NCBI RefSeq assembly: GCF_000975055.1
Contig: NZ_BBRB01000002.1
Location: 62,001 to 126,000, forward strand
From: Demequina sediminicola
Lineage (GTDB): Bacteria > Actinomycetota > Actinomycetes > Actinomycetales > Demequinaceae
Length of the DNA stretch: 64,000 nt
Direction: 5' to 3'
Shown here: one piece after another, positions 42,607-52,532 of the stretch
How positions within the stretch are numbered: the first letter of the stretch is position 1
Layout: every line of letters begins with the position of its first letter
The notes under the pieces: generated by a model
What the model was told of the DNA's origin: nothing
Database searches by the model: none
Seen by the model: only the letters and a program-made list of their open reading frames with translations
Translations under genes and position numbers: made by a program

Positions 42607-43121
42607 GGTGTGTAGCCGAGGAAGATCATCGAGCAGGCCATTCCACCGATGGCCTCATCGCCCTGCGCTACCTCTGAGTTGTCGGCTGCGGAGACGGGGA
42701 CGCAGCCCACTCCTGCGATCTCGAACTGTGGGTCGACGAGGTTGGGGTACTGATTTGTGTTGCCTGCCCAGGTGTCAACGACCTCGACGGCTGTCTGGTC
42801 GGACCGAGACACGTTTTCCCCGGCGTAGTCGTAGTCGCCGCAGTCTGCGGGCAGGTCTTCGCGGGGAACGTTGACGGATCCGGGAAGCAGGGCCGCGCGC
42901 TCCTCTGCGTATGCGTCGAGGCAGGCGGAGCGTTGCAGGAGGTCGACGCCTTCCTCGACTCGCATGGCGTTGACGGTGGCGAACACTTCGGACGCGAATT
43001 CTCCTGCGGCCGGCAGTTCCACGCTGTCTGACGATTGGGTGCAGCCCGTCAGCGCCACCGCGGCACCAAGCATCAGTGCGGACGCAACGGTGGTGCGGAG
43101 AGGTCGTGGGTGAAGTGGCAC
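42603..43121 (-). CDS. CAP-domain (SCP-like) lipoprotein, copy 2
   Basis: 172 residues from GTG 43121 (the in-frame start at 43178 would disrupt the signal peptide). Lipobox AVALTGC at about residue 26, then a CAP domain with FATVNAMRVEEGVDLLQ, AGENVSRSDQTAVEVV and YPNLVDPQFEIAGVGC. The conserved His of CAP copy 1 (SAGHEANI) is replaced here by NTNQYPNL. Four or more Cys in the mature domain may form disulphides. First gene of a coupled two-gene unit; tandem duplication and divergence are evident. Confidence 0.8.
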   Translation of the reverse strand: MPLHPRPLRTTVASALMLGAAVALTGCTQSSDSVELPAAGEFASEVFATVNAMRVEEGVDLLQRSACLDAYAEERAALLPGSVNVPREDLPADCGDYDYAGENVSRSDQTAVEVVDTWAGNTNQYPNLVDPQFEIAGVGCVPVSAADNSEVAQGDEAIGGMACSMIFLGYTP

Positions 43122-43196
43122 GCTCTCAGAATACGTTGCGCGAGGCAGATGTGTGTGTGCGTGTGGTGTTCCTGCCATCGGGTTGGTGTCTGGACC

Positions 43197-46100
43197 TTAT
43201 GTGCGGGGCGTCGTTGCGGAGCTCAGGCGCTGGGCGAGCAGTTCCGCAAGGTGCATGCCGCGCGTGCCGTGGAGGTCTTCTGCTTGCGTGCGGCAGCTCA
43301 CTCCGTCGGCGAGGTAGATTGCGCCTTCGGGAGCATTGCGCAGGGCTGGGAGGAGTGAGTTCTCGGCGACGGCCACAGAGGTGTCGTAGTGCCCCTTCTC
43401 GGTTCCCCAGTTTCCCGCAAGGCCGCAACACCCGGATGTCTCGGTGACGGTGGCGCCGGCTGCCGCGAGTAGTTCGCGGTCTGCCGTAAAGCCAGTGACC
43501 GAGTATTGGTGGCAGTGGGGTTGGACCACGGCAGTGACATCATCAAGTCGAGGCATGTGCCAGTTCTCGCGTGGTTTCACGGGCGCTTTGCCGGACAGCA
43601 TTTCGGCGAGTGTGTAGGTGCCGTTGGCGACGGCGTGGGCGCGGGGGTCGTCGGGCAGGAGTTCCACGAGGTCTCCACGCAGGACGGCGGTGCAGGAGGG
43701 TTCGATGCCGACGATGGGGATGGAGTTCACGGCGACGGGACCCAGCACGCTGAGGAGATGCTGGAGTTGCTTGCGGGCGCCGTCGAGTTGTCCTGTTGAG
43801 ATCCACGTCACGCCACAGCAGGCCGATTGTTCTGGGACCACGACCTCGAATCCTGCGTCTTCAAGGACTGCGACCACGGCTTCGGGTACCTGGGCATCGA
43901 GACCATCGGTGAAGGAGTCAGTCCACAGCACGACGCGACGCTCGGTTGCGCTCGGGCTGGCGCCATGACGCCCGGCCGATGCTCGCCGAGACTTAGCTGC
44001 GTCACTCTTGCGGAAGGGGGTGGCGGAGAAGGTAGGGAGGTGGCGTCGAGTGTCCATGCCTGCGGTGGACACTGCCATCTTTTGGATCCATGTGGGCTTG
44101 AGTATCGCGTTGAAGAAGCGGGGTGCTTTGCCCACGAGCTTCAACCACCGGGGCAGCCAGCCGATGCTGTAGTGGGTGATGGGCCGGAGTTTGCCTTGGT
44201 ATGTGCGGTGGAGGGCCTCAGATTTGTAGGCCGCCATGTCGATTCCTGATGGGCAGTCCGTGGAGCAGGCTTTGCAGCTCAGGCACAGGTCGAGGCTTTC
44301 GCGCACCTCGGGAGCCGCGAGTCCGCCGATGAGTTGACCGTTGATGGCTTCTTGAAGGACGCGTGCGCGGCCGCGGGTGACGTCTTTCTCGTCCTTGGTG
44401 GCCTGATACGAGGGGCACATGAAGCCGGTCCCGGAACCAATGGCATCGGCCCGGCACTTGCCGACGCCCGTGCAGCGGTGGAGTGCTTCGGTGAGGTCGC
44501 CGTGGTCGTGGAGGTATGCGAAGCCGGTGCTCTTGGGAGTGCGTGGCGCTGCAGGGCGGCGGAGGTTCGTGTCGAGGGGTGCAGGATCAACGATGACCCC
44601 GGGGTTGAGTACCCCGTCCGGATCCATGAGTGCCTTGACTTGACCAAACAGGTTGATGGCTTCAGGGGAGTACATGTGGTGAAGAAGTTCGCCGCGTGCG
44701 CGGCCGTCGCCGTGTTCGCCGGAGAGCGAGCCCCCGTGGCTGGTGACGAGTGCGGCAGCGTCCTCCATGAATGCGCGGAGCGGTCGCCCGTCCTCCTGCA
44801 TCGGAATATCGAGGCGGACGTGAATGCAGCCGTCGCCAAAGTGGCCAAAGGGCTGTCCCGTGACGTCGTGGCGTTCCATGAGCGCATCGAACTCGCGCAA
44901 GTAGGTTCCCAGGCGCTCGGGTGGCACGGCGGCGTCTTCCCAGCCGGGCCAACATTCCTTGTTGTCTGCGCTTCGTCCTGCCAGTCCTGCACCGTCCGCG
45001 CGGATGGCCCACAGTCGGGCGGCTTCTCGCGGGTCGGTGAACACGGCTACGGAGGTGCTGGCGGCATCGGCCGTGATGCGGGCCAGAATGTCGCGTGCTT
45101 CCTCTTCGCTATCGGCGCCCACCTCGATGAAGAGCCAACCTGCACCCGGCGGGAGGGCCGGAATGGCTTGGTCGCCCTTGGCTGCGCGAATACGTTCCAC
45201 CAAGCGTGCGTCGAGGCCCTCCACCGCGTGAGGTTTGTGAGCCATGATCGGCATCACCGCATCGGCCGCAGCCGGCATGTCGTCATAACCGAAGGCCACA
45301 GTGAGCCGCACGGGAGCAATAGGCACCAAAGCAACGGTCGCTTCGAGCGTGGTCGCCAGCGTGCCCTCGGTGCCGACGAGGAACTTTCCGAGGTCACCGC
45401 CGAGCTCCGGCAGGAGGTGTTGCAGTGAATAGCCGCTGACCTGTCGGTCGAATCGGCCGAACTCGGTGCGGATCAAGCCCAGGTTTGCATCGACCAGGTC
45501 TTTGAGGCCGGCGATGGAATCCACGCCCTTGCGAGTAGCTTCGATGCGCTGTCCGGAACCGGTGACCGCGTCAACACTGATGACGTTGTCGACGGTCTTT
45601 CCGTAGGCCACCGCGTGAGGACCGCATGCGTTGTTCCCGATCAGTCCGCCCAAGGTTGCACGGTTGGTGGTCGATGGGTCAGGGCCAAACCGAAGCGCAT
45701 GTGGGGCCGCAGCTTTTTGTAGTTCGCTGAGGACCAGGCCGGGCTGGACCCGTGCGGTACGCGCCTCGGGGTCGAGTTCCAGCACTGCATTCATGTGGCG
45801 GGAGGTGTCGATCACGACGCCGGGGCCGATGCTGTTGCCAGCCACGCTGGTGCCGCCGCCACGCATCGTGACGGGGGCGTGTGCCTCGCGCGCTGCATCA
45901 AGCGCGGACATCAAGTCGGCGCTGTCTCGGGGGAAGACCACCACCTGCGGTGGGACGCGGTAGTTCGAGGCGTCCGTGGAGTACTCGGCACGTCGCCGCG
46001 CTGAGTCATCGACATCACCGTCGACTCGGTCGCGAAGGTGGGCAGCAAGTGCTGCGTAGTCGAGGTCTTCCGCGGCGGAGGTCGTGGTCACATTCGACAT
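43197..46100 (-). CDS. FAD- and Fe-S-binding dehydrogenase (D-lactate dehydrogenase / glycolate-oxidase-like fusion)
   Basis: 967 residues from ATG 46100 (GATGGA upstream). Domain order: FAD-binding type 4 (about 35-250, TMRGGGTSVAGNSIGPG, GLIGNNACGPHAV), FAD-oxidase C-terminal domain (about 260-510, GEHGDGRARGEL), two Fe-S motifs (CTGVGKCRADAIGSG..CPSY and CLSCKACSTDCPSG), and a C-terminal CCG region with two CCG motifs (SACCGVTWISTG, SGCCGLAG). This layout is that of the Dld/YdiJ group that oxidises D-2-hydroxy acids such as D-lactate into the respiratory chain. It diverges from the 1746-residue protein across a GlxR-like region. Confidence 0.91.
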   Translation of the reverse strand: MSNVTTTSAAEDLDYAALAAHLRDRVDGDVDDSARRRAEYSTDASNYRVPPQVVVFPRDSADLMSALDAAREAHAPVTMRGGGTSVAGNSIGPGVVIDTSRHMNAVLELDPEARTARVQPGLVLSELQKAAAPHALRFGPDPSTTNRATLGGLIGNNACGPHAVAYGKTVDNVISVDAVTGSGQRIEATRKGVDSIAGLKDLVDANLGLIRTEFGRFDRQVSGYSLQHLLPELGGDLGKFLVGTEGTLATTLEATVALVPIAPVRLTVAFGYDDMPAAADAVMPIMAHKPHAVEGLDARLVERIRAAKGDQAIPALPPGAGWLFIEVGADSEEEARDILARITADAASTSVAVFTDPREAARLWAIRADGAGLAGRSADNKECWPGWEDAAVPPERLGTYLREFDALMERHDVTGQPFGHFGDGCIHVRLDIPMQEDGRPLRAFMEDAAALVTSHGGSLSGEHGDGRARGELLHHMYSPEAINLFGQVKALMDPDGVLNPGVIVDPAPLDTNLRRPAAPRTPKSTGFAYLHDHGDLTEALHRCTGVGKCRADAIGSGTGFMCPSYQATKDEKDVTRGRARVLQEAINGQLIGGLAAPEVRESLDLCLSCKACSTDCPSGIDMAAYKSEALHRTYQGKLRPITHYSIGWLPRWLKLVGKAPRFFNAILKPTWIQKMAVSTAGMDTRRHLPTFSATPFRKSDAAKSRRASAGRHGASPSATERRVVLWTDSFTDGLDAQVPEAVVAVLEDAGFEVVVPEQSACCGVTWISTGQLDGARKQLQHLLSVLGPVAVNSIPIVGIEPSCTAVLRGDLVELLPDDPRAHAVANGTYTLAEMLSGKAPVKPRENWHMPRLDDVTAVVQPHCHQYSVTGFTADRELLAAAGATVTETSGCCGLAGNWGTEKGHYDTSVAVAENSLLPALRNAPEGAIYLADGVSCRTQAEDLHGTRGMHLAELLAQRLSSATTPRT

Positions 46101-46206
46101 TGTTCCATCTGACGCTGGGGGCGCTGAATCGCGCCTCGGAGTGCGTCGCAGTTCGCGAATATCCTTTATCAATTTCGGGAGCGCTGTGGATAACTCTTCG
46201 ATAATC

Positions 46207-46280
46207 GTGTGACTTTCGTCACACGCTATACATCTGTCACATCAGTCACATGCGTTACACGCTCACGTTGCAAATGTGAG
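46207..46280. promoter_or_regulatory. CRP/GlxR-like operator cluster in a divergent promoter region
   Basis: GTGTGA-N6-TCACAC at 46207-46224 is a perfect match to the CRP/GlxR palindrome (TGTGA-N6-TCACA). Two GTCACAT half-sites follow (46236 and 46245) and CTCAC-N9-GTGAG (46262-46280). The region is the only intergenic DNA between the dehydrogenase start (46100) and the secreted giant protein start (46368), so it could control either or both. Confidence 0.65.
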
Positions 46281-46367
46281 ATATGTCACTAGCGTTGATT
46301 ACGTGTCAGGCGACGCATGAGGTCTATTTGGGGAACTTCACGGGCCTGACGGGGAGGCAATAACATC

Positions 46368-49300
46368 ATGAAGCTGAGGACAAGGGTGGTGGCGATTCTC
46401 GCCGCCACCGCACTAGCAATCGCCGGCTGGGCTATTCCAGCATCGGCGGGCGACACCGGAATGGCCAAGGTCTTCCAAATGTTGCCGCGCAACGTCGAGG
46501 AACCCGCAGCAGCGGACGAGTCCGACGACAAAGAGGATCCGAAGCCGGTGACCACGTCCGCGACGTCGTCAACCGCTGATCCCATTGACCCGCCGGCGGA
46601 GGAAAAGAAAGCCACGCCCAAGGCAACTCCGACACCCAAGGCAACGTCAACGCCCAAAACGACTCCAACCGAGAAGGCAGAGCCCAAAGAAGAGAGCTCG
46701 CCCGCTGGTGGATCCGACGAAGCCCCGGCGGAAGAGTCCAAGGACTCCAGTACCGAGCCAAAGCAGGCAGAGGCGTCTGAAGAAGCTGCACCATCGACCC
46801 AGTCGGCACGCCGAGGTGACGATGACGACGATGATGATGACGAACCCTCGACCAAGATTCTGAGTAAGCAGGAAGTGTTCGACCTGTACACCGAGCACAC
46901 GTCAGATATTCGATACTGCTACAAGTACGAAGACGACCGTGAGGGAAACTCGAACTCCCACGCCAAGATCAGCCGCGACGGCAAGTCCGTGATCCTCAGG
47001 GAGTATGGCAGCAGCTGGCCAGGTGACCACTGGGAGGTGCTATACGTCAAGGGTGGCGACGGCTACCAGGTCTACCCCCACCCCGTCGCAGGCGAGAGCT
47101 ATTCCTCGGTCCTCAACAATGGCGGCAATGTGCCAGACGTGTCCCACTACATCGTCTGTAAGGGCGATGAAGAAACCACAGTCGACGTCTGCACCAACCT
47201 TGACGGCGACCAGGAGACTCTGCCCGAGGGGTGGTTCTACTCCAACGAGGCTCAGACCGAGTGTGCGTATGAAGTGTTCGTGTGCTGGGAGGTCATGAAC
47301 AAGGACATTCACGCCGGAAACAACCCCGGTGTGCAGGCCCTGTTCGAGCCGCCACAGCAGAAAATCTGGGCCAAGTATCAAGGTCAGGACACCAACTACA
47401 CTCTCGACAACCTCGTCGCAGACTGCGAGCCGCCACAGCAGGAGTGCGGACCAAGTAACTGGTATCAACTCGATCGTTATGTCGCGACCAGTCTGTCCGC
47501 TGCCGGCAATCTTGATGCGTTGATCGCATCGGGCCAGTTGGGGTGGGACTCGAACCAGAACGCTGGACAGGACTGGCCATTCGAGCAGGGCTGGCGTTTG
47601 ATTGGCTCCGAGGCGACAGACGACTGTGTTGTTGAAGAGTGCCCGGAGCTCGTTGAGGGCACTCAGTTCGACACGCTGGAAGCTCTGCAGGAAGCACTTC
47701 CTGCTGGCGTGACGGTTGACGCGGACGAGTGCTCCTTCACCATCTACGTGTGCTGGGAGATCGACAACGAAGGCGGCGTCGTCCTGACCGAAGGTGGCAT
47801 CCCCGCAGTTGTCGAGGCCAACTTCACCCCGCCGCAGACCTTCATTGACTGGGCGGCGAGCTTCGACGCATTGTCGGATGAATGTAACCCCGAGGTCCAG
47901 ACCTGCGTGGGTGACTCCCACTACCAGCTCGACAAGTACTTCATCGACTCCAACGGAGACTTGAAGCAGCTGCTGAACATCAAGGAGAACGGACTGGGCT
48001 GGGTCGACGGAAAGCCAGGAGACCAAGCTCCGAACAAGATCTACGCTGGCGAACACCGGTTCACCACTGACAGCACCGGCGAGCCCTGTGGCACCGGTGA
48101 AGTGCAGATCTGTCACTGGGACAAGGACGACAAGAAGTTCGAGTCCAAGACCATCAGCTGGACGGTGTTCCGCGACAGCCACGAGTACAACTCTGGTGGC
48201 GACCACATCACCCGGCACGGCAACGATGTGATTCCGCCGTTCACCATCACCTATGGCGATGAATCAGAGTTCACGTTTGACGGCAAGAACCACTTGACTG
48301 ACCAGGGAGCGTACCTCCTTGCAAATGACTGTGAGCTGCCTGACGACGTATGTGTCGCTGAAGTCCTCGACCCCGTCGGTGACCAGGAGGCAGCACGTGG
48401 GTCAGAGAGCGCCGAGACGCAGACCCTGACCTTCGGCAAGGGCACGGGCTGTGAGCCAGAGGTGCTGATCTGCCACTGGGATAAGAAGGACAAGCAGTAC
48501 GAGCAGGTGGTGGCAAACCCCAAGGTCTACGAGACACAGTACTTCGGGGCGTTTGTGGTCTACGAAGACCACCCAGCGCTTCTCCACCCCAAGGACATCA
48601 TTCCTGCGATCTCCGTCGACTTTGGGCCGTTCTTCGACCAGCAGACGGTGACCCACAGTGGCCGGAACTGGACCCCCGCAGGTCAAGAGATTCTGGACAA
48701 TGGTTGTGAAATCAGCGTTCAGGTGTGTGTCAATGTCGGAACCGACAACGACCCAGTCTGGGAGATCGGCACCATTCGCGAACGCGACTACGACGCCGAC
48801 GACCACCAGTTGGCTACCAACGCCGAGGACTGCGGCACCACAGAGATTGTCTGCTGGGAGATGCCTGACACCCTCACATTCAAGACAGTGAATGGCGTAC
48901 GGGTTCCACGCATCAACGCCGCCGCGTTCCCCCAGGACCGCATGGAGGACTGTGACTTTGAGCCCCTCGAATGTGGAGTCTGGGTTCAGAAAGACTGGTA
49001 CCTCCTGGACACGGACGCCAAGCTCGAAGCCTATGAAGAGCTCGGTCAGACCCTCGAGTGGGTCAACGGTGGACCTGAAGACCGACTGTTCTACTTCGAC
49101 CACGAGTTCTTCAACGGTGGCGACTGTGTAGCAATGGGAACCCTTGAGGTCTGTGTCGAAGATGACAGCGCATCCGGATACGGCGTGGGCGAGATCTCGT
49201 GGACCTCGACCACCAACATCTACGGAGAGCAGTCCCACGTTGTAGTGCCGGATCCCATCCCGGGCACCACGCTTCACCCCGCGTTTGAAGTGAAGGACTA

Positions 49301-51608
49301 CGACGGAGCCGTGGTGCAGGCGTTTGCTAGCCAGCATGGCTTTGCTTCAGACGAGATGCTCCTTGAGTACCTCGCCAACGGCTGCCAGGAAAGCCTGCAA
49401 ATCTGCGTCGAAGACGACGACTCGAACGGTCAAGGGCCTGCACTGGCTCGCAACTACGGCGGAGGATCCGGTTGGATCCTCATGACCGTCACGGAACAGC
49501 AGTACGCCGATTACTACTCCGGCGCACCGCTGGCCATCGACGGCAACTGTGAGGTCAAGACCGGCAAGGTCAAGTTCTGTGAGGCCAACGAGGGCGAGGG
49601 CGGCATGTCAGTCGCAACCGCCCGCTGGATGACCGTAGGTGACCAGTCCTGGTTTACCCAGGGTGGTTCGGGCCTGACGTTCGATCACGCTGATCACACA
49701 GCAGACATCATCCCGCCGTTCTCGTTTGGTCAGGGCGACTACGCCTTCGCTCACGCGGGCACCAACTGGGATGAGTGGAGCGACAGCACGTTCAAGAAGC
49801 TCCTCAAGTACGGCTGCGCTGACCCGGTCGAGTACTGCCCGACCGAGTTGAGTGGTGACGCCAACGAGTGGGTTGCGACGGAACTGTACCCATGGGAGAA
49901 GGAACACGGCACGCTCTACATCAAGTGGACCGGCGACCCGAACGACTGCTTCGTGCCCTTCGGTTCAGTGCAAGCGTGTGTCCCTGATTCCGACGGAGGC
50001 TGGGACCTCACCACCGTGGGCTGGAGCGCCTTCTGGGTAAGCGAGGAGGACCGTTGGTTCTTCGAGGGCGCGTACCTCAACTCGACCTTCCCATGGCTCC
50101 ATGTAGGAGCGTTCGATGCTGCAGATCGTCTGGTCTTCGCGTCGATGGAGGAACGCGGAGTCATCATCCCGCCCATCAATGAGGACTGGTACGGCGTTGA
50201 CGTGGATCACGCTGGCGTGAACTGGACCATCGCAAACGAGCGCATCTGGAACACCGGATGTGACCCCGTGGAACGCGAGGTCGAGGTCAGCAGTACCCCC
50301 ATCACCTGTGAGGCAATAGACGGAGGTACCATCAGCGCGGCGTACCGTGCAGCCACCGTCGACGGCCCCATCGACATCCTGTTCTACCGCGTCATTGAAG
50401 ACCCGGAAACCCGTTCGCTGACCAAGGTTTACCTTGACGCAGACGGCAACCCGGTACTCAACCGAGACGCCGCACCCGCGGTTCTCCAACTCGGCGACGG
50501 CAACCTGCATGAACTCAATGTGGGCGGCCTGACGCACGGCACCTACGGATTCGAAGTCGCAGGCGATGAGTACGGAGAAGAATACGGACGCGAGTTCGTG
50601 GTGGACCGGCCCGAAGGTGAATGTGCAGAGATCCTGCCCGACATCTTGGCAAGCGAATGTGTGGAAGGAACGCCATACATGACCTACACCATCTCCGTCG
50701 TCGACGAGCTCGAGGAAGTCAACTTTGAGGATGGTGCAGTGTTCACCCTCACAGATGACACCAACCCCGCCCTGCAGCACGTCATGCCGACCATTCCGCT
50801 GAACTTCGCTTCACAGGACGGGATCGAGTACAGCTACGACCCCGAGACTATGACGCACACGTGGACCGGTCGGATGCTGTGGCCCGGAGCCTCGGAGTCG
50901 CCTCAGAACTGGCCCGGCTGGGCTCTGGATGAGGCCACCGGTGAGTACATCAACGTCGGCGAGAACAACTTCGGTTGGACTCGTGAGGACATCAACGTCA
51001 ACCTCACGGTGAACCCGTCGATCGACCTTGAAACTGCTACCTACTACCCGAATGAGAGCCCGGACTGCAACGGCCCGGAGCCCGATTTGGGTGGCTCCTT
51101 CCTCAGTTCCATCTGTGTCGCCGACTCGCCGTGGATTGACTTCAGCGTCGAGCTCAACGACCCCGCAAACCGCTATGAAGGTGACGGCAGCGTCACGATC
51201 ACCTTCATCGGCCGCGACGGTCAGACTCACGTGATGGACGAGGACCTGGTACTTGATGACGACGGATTCATCAAGGGTCGGTTCCTCTGGCCTGGAGCAT
51301 CAGTGGCTCCAGCAGAGGGGTACACCGCAGACCAGATCGATCCCTACAACTCGGACACGTTTGTCCCAACCGGCTGGCCCGGATGGGGACAAGACGAGAA
51401 CGGTGTGTGGGAAGCCATTGGAGACGAGAACTTCGGATGGACACGCAACGGTGTGACGATCCGGGTAGAGGTCAACCCCACGTTTGATGTGGTGGTCAAC
51501 TACCCGCCGCCCACGCCCACCTGCGCTACCAACCCGGTCACGACTGTGAGCGCAGTCGCATCTGCAGCAACACCTGTGGGAGCGACAGTGATCACCTACA
51601 CCGGCTGA
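46368..51608 (+). CDS. Giant modular secreted protein with Cys-bounded beta modules
   Basis: 1746 residues. Signal peptide (1-27, AIPASAG), a 120-residue acidic/Pro/Ser/Thr linker (about 40-160, ending in a run of Asp), then modules each starting and ending with Cys. Recurrent types include CHWDKxDKxFESKTIS...IIPPFTI...GKNHLTD...ANDC (also CHWDKKDKQYEQ, CEANEGEGGMS, CVPDSDGGWD), VCWEx..., and NWYQLDRY/SHYQLDKY segments. The C-terminus has two longer repeats (about 50638-51070 and 51100-51540) with RMLWPGASESP and RFLWPGASVAP. Such modules occur in other actinobacterial surface proteins. There is no LPXTG signal or transmembrane helix: the protein ends ATVITYTG. A strong terminator follows. 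Anchorage and function are unknown. Confidence 0.82.
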   Translation: MKLRTRVVAILAATALAIAGWAIPASAGDTGMAKVFQMLPRNVEEPAAADESDDKEDPKPVTTSATSSTADPIDPPAEEKKATPKATPTPKATSTPKTTPTEKAEPKEESSPAGGSDEAPAEESKDSSTEPKQAEASEEAAPSTQSARRGDDDDDDDDEPSTKILSKQEVFDLYTEHTSDIRYCYKYEDDREGNSNSHAKISRDGKSVILREYGSSWPGDHWEVLYVKGGDGYQVYPHPVAGESYSSVLNNGGNVPDVSHYIVCKGDEETTVDVCTNLDGDQETLPEGWFYSNEAQTECAYEVFVCWEVMNKDIHAGNNPGVQALFEPPQQKIWAKYQGQDTNYTLDNLVADCEPPQQECGPSNWYQLDRYVATSLSAAGNLDALIASGQLGWDSNQNAGQDWPFEQGWRLIGSEATDDCVVEECPELVEGTQFDTLEALQEALPAGVTVDADECSFTIYVCWEIDNEGGVVLTEGGIPAVVEANFTPPQTFIDWAASFDALSDECNPEVQTCVGDSHYQLDKYFIDSNGDLKQLLNIKENGLGWVDGKPGDQAPNKIYAGEHRFTTDSTGEPCGTGEVQICHWDKDDKKFESKTISWTVFRDSHEYNSGGDHITRHGNDVIPPFTITYGDESEFTFDGKNHLTDQGAYLLANDCELPDDVCVAEVLDPVGDQEAARGSESAETQTLTFGKGTGCEPEVLICHWDKKDKQYEQVVANPKVYETQYFGAFVVYEDHPALLHPKDIIPAISVDFGPFFDQQTVTHSGRNWTPAGQEILDNGCEISVQVCVNVGTDNDPVWEIGTIRERDYDADDHQLATNAEDCGTTEIVCWEMPDTLTFKTVNGVRVPRINAAAFPQDRMEDCDFEPLECGVWVQKDWYLLDTDAKLEAYEELGQTLEWVNGGPEDRLFYFDHEFFNGGDCVAMGTLEVCVEDDSASGYGVGEISWTSTTNIYGEQSHVVVPDPIPGTTLHPAFEVKDYDGAVVQAFASQHGFASDEMLLEYLANGCQESLQICVEDDDSNGQGPALARNYGGGSGWILMTVTEQQYADYYSGAPLAIDGNCEVKTGKVKFCEANEGEGGMSVATARWMTVGDQSWFTQGGSGLTFDHADHTADIIPPFSFGQGDYAFAHAGTNWDEWSDSTFKKLLKYGCADPVEYCPTELSGDANEWVATELYPWEKEHGTLYIKWTGDPNDCFVPFGSVQACVPDSDGGWDLTTVGWSAFWVSEEDRWFFEGAYLNSTFPWLHVGAFDAADRLVFASMEERGVIIPPINEDWYGVDVDHAGVNWTIANERIWNTGCDPVEREVEVSSTPITCEAIDGGTISAAYRAATVDGPIDILFYRVIEDPETRSLTKVYLDADGNPVLNRDAAPAVLQLGDGNLHELNVGGLTHGTYGFEVAGDEYGEEYGREFVVDRPEGECAEILPDILASECVEGTPYMTYTISVVDELEEVNFEDGAVFTLTDDTNPALQHVMPTIPLNFASQDGIEYSYDPETMTHTWTGRMLWPGASESPQNWPGWALDEATGEYINVGENNFGWTREDINVNLTVNPSIDLETATYYPNESPDCNGPEPDLGGSFLSSICVADSPWIDFSVELNDPANRYEGDGSVTITFIGRDGQTHVMDEDLVLDDDGFIKGRFLWPGASVAPAEGYTADQIDPYNSDTFVPTGWPGWGQDENGVWEAIGDENFGWTRNGVTIRVEVNPTFDVVVNYPPPTPTCATNPVTTVSAVASAATPVGATVITYTG

Positions 51609-51626
51609 TCCCCCCTCAGCCGCCAC

Positions 51627-51667
51627 AAAGAGGCCCTCCTCGCGAATCTCGCGGGGAGGGCCTCTTT
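51627..51667 (+). terminator. Strong intrinsic terminator after the giant secreted protein gene
   Basis: An 18-pair stem (51627-51644 with 51650-51667) around a five-base loop, with one G-T pair, 18 bases downstream of the stop. The stem begins with AAAGAGG and ends with CCTCTTT, so it would also work in the opposite direction for the L,D-transpeptidase transcript. Confidence 0.93.
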
Positions 51668-51722
51668 CTTGTGCCTTCAGTGGTGCGCGTGGTGTTCATT
51701 GCTACCGCAACCAGCGGAAGTG

Positions 51723-52532
51723 CTACACGCTGTCGAGCGGAGCGATCTCGTCGGAGATGTAGACGGGTGTGCCCAATGGCAAGCCGACCTCGAGGACGAT
51801 CTCGGAGATCACATCATTGGTCATGCGGATGCAGCCAGAAGACACGTAGTCGCCGATCGACTCGGGTTCATTGGTGCCGTGCATTCCAATGATGGCCTCG
51901 CCGCCATTGAACGAGTCGAGTGTGGGTGAGTATCCCGAGAGTCCGTAGGCGTAGGTGCCGTAGGGGCCGTCGTCGGTGGGAGGTTGAAGAAGTTCACGAA
52001 TGTAGTAGACGCCCCCAGGCGTGGGGTGATCTGTGGTACCAACACCGATGTCGGTCGTGAGCACGGCATCCGTTCCCTCGAAGACGGTGAGAGAGAAGTC
52101 GTCGAGGCCCACCTCGACCGAGAAGTCCGTAGAGGACAGGGCTACGTCCTCAGCTTTGACCCAGCCGGTGGTCTCATTGGGGCGAACCGGAAGGTATACC
52201 TCGAGCCAGGTTCCTTGGTTCTCCTTCACCAGAAACGTCATGGGAGTCTCATCAGGGACCGACAACACTGCGTCGGCTTCGACCACCTGCTGCTCGTCTC
52301 CGTCCGGAGCGGTGTACACCGTGAGCGAAGTGTCCTTCGCCGTGGCGATGTGCGATGTCGACTGCGCCTGAGCCACTCCCGAGTCTCCGTCGGGAGAGAG
52401 CGATTCTTGCGTTGATGCTGACGGGTTCGGGCTGGTGGATTCGGAGTCATCTGACCCCGAGCACCCCGCCACCACCAGAGCCAAAATTCCTATGCCGGCG
52501 CCTGTGCGCATCGGCCGTGTCCACGCCCTCAT
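51723..52532 (-). CDS. L,D-transpeptidase lipoprotein (YkuD domain)
   Basis: 269 residues from ATG 52532 (AGGGG upstream; a second ATG at residue 8 is possible). Lipobox LVVAGC (Cys at about residue 25), acidic/Ser/Gln linker (about 27-70), SH3-like segment with VLSVPDETPMTFLVKENQGT, and the YkuD domain with the catalytic pattern IIGMHGTNEPE and SSGCIRMTND. Such enzymes link peptidoglycan stem peptides by 3-3 cross-links or attach proteins. Convergent with the giant secreted protein gene across the shared terminator. Confidence 0.93.
   Translation of the reverse strand: MRAWTRPMRTGAGIGILALVVAGCSGSDDSESTSPNPSASTQESLSPDGDSGVAQAQSTSHIATAKDTSLTVYTAPDGDEQQVVEADAVLSVPDETPMTFLVKENQGTWLEVYLPVRPNETTGWVKAEDVALSSTDFSVEVGLDDFSLTVFEGTDAVLTTDIGVGTTDHPTPGGVYYIRELLQPPTDDGPYGTYAYGLSGYSPTLDSFNGGEAIIGMHGTNEPESIGDYVSSGCIRMTNDVISEIVLEVGLPLGTPVYISDEIAPLDSV

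Noticed and set aside
44334-45428. Plus-strand frame of 364 codons
   Set aside because: Antisense to the Fe-S/FAD dehydrogenase whose motifs are complete on the minus strand.
47040-50780. Several minus-strand frames of 250-390 codons under the giant secreted protein
   Set aside because: The plus-strand frame has a signal peptide, module repeats and a terminator at its end; the opposite frames lack domains and correspond to antisense reading.
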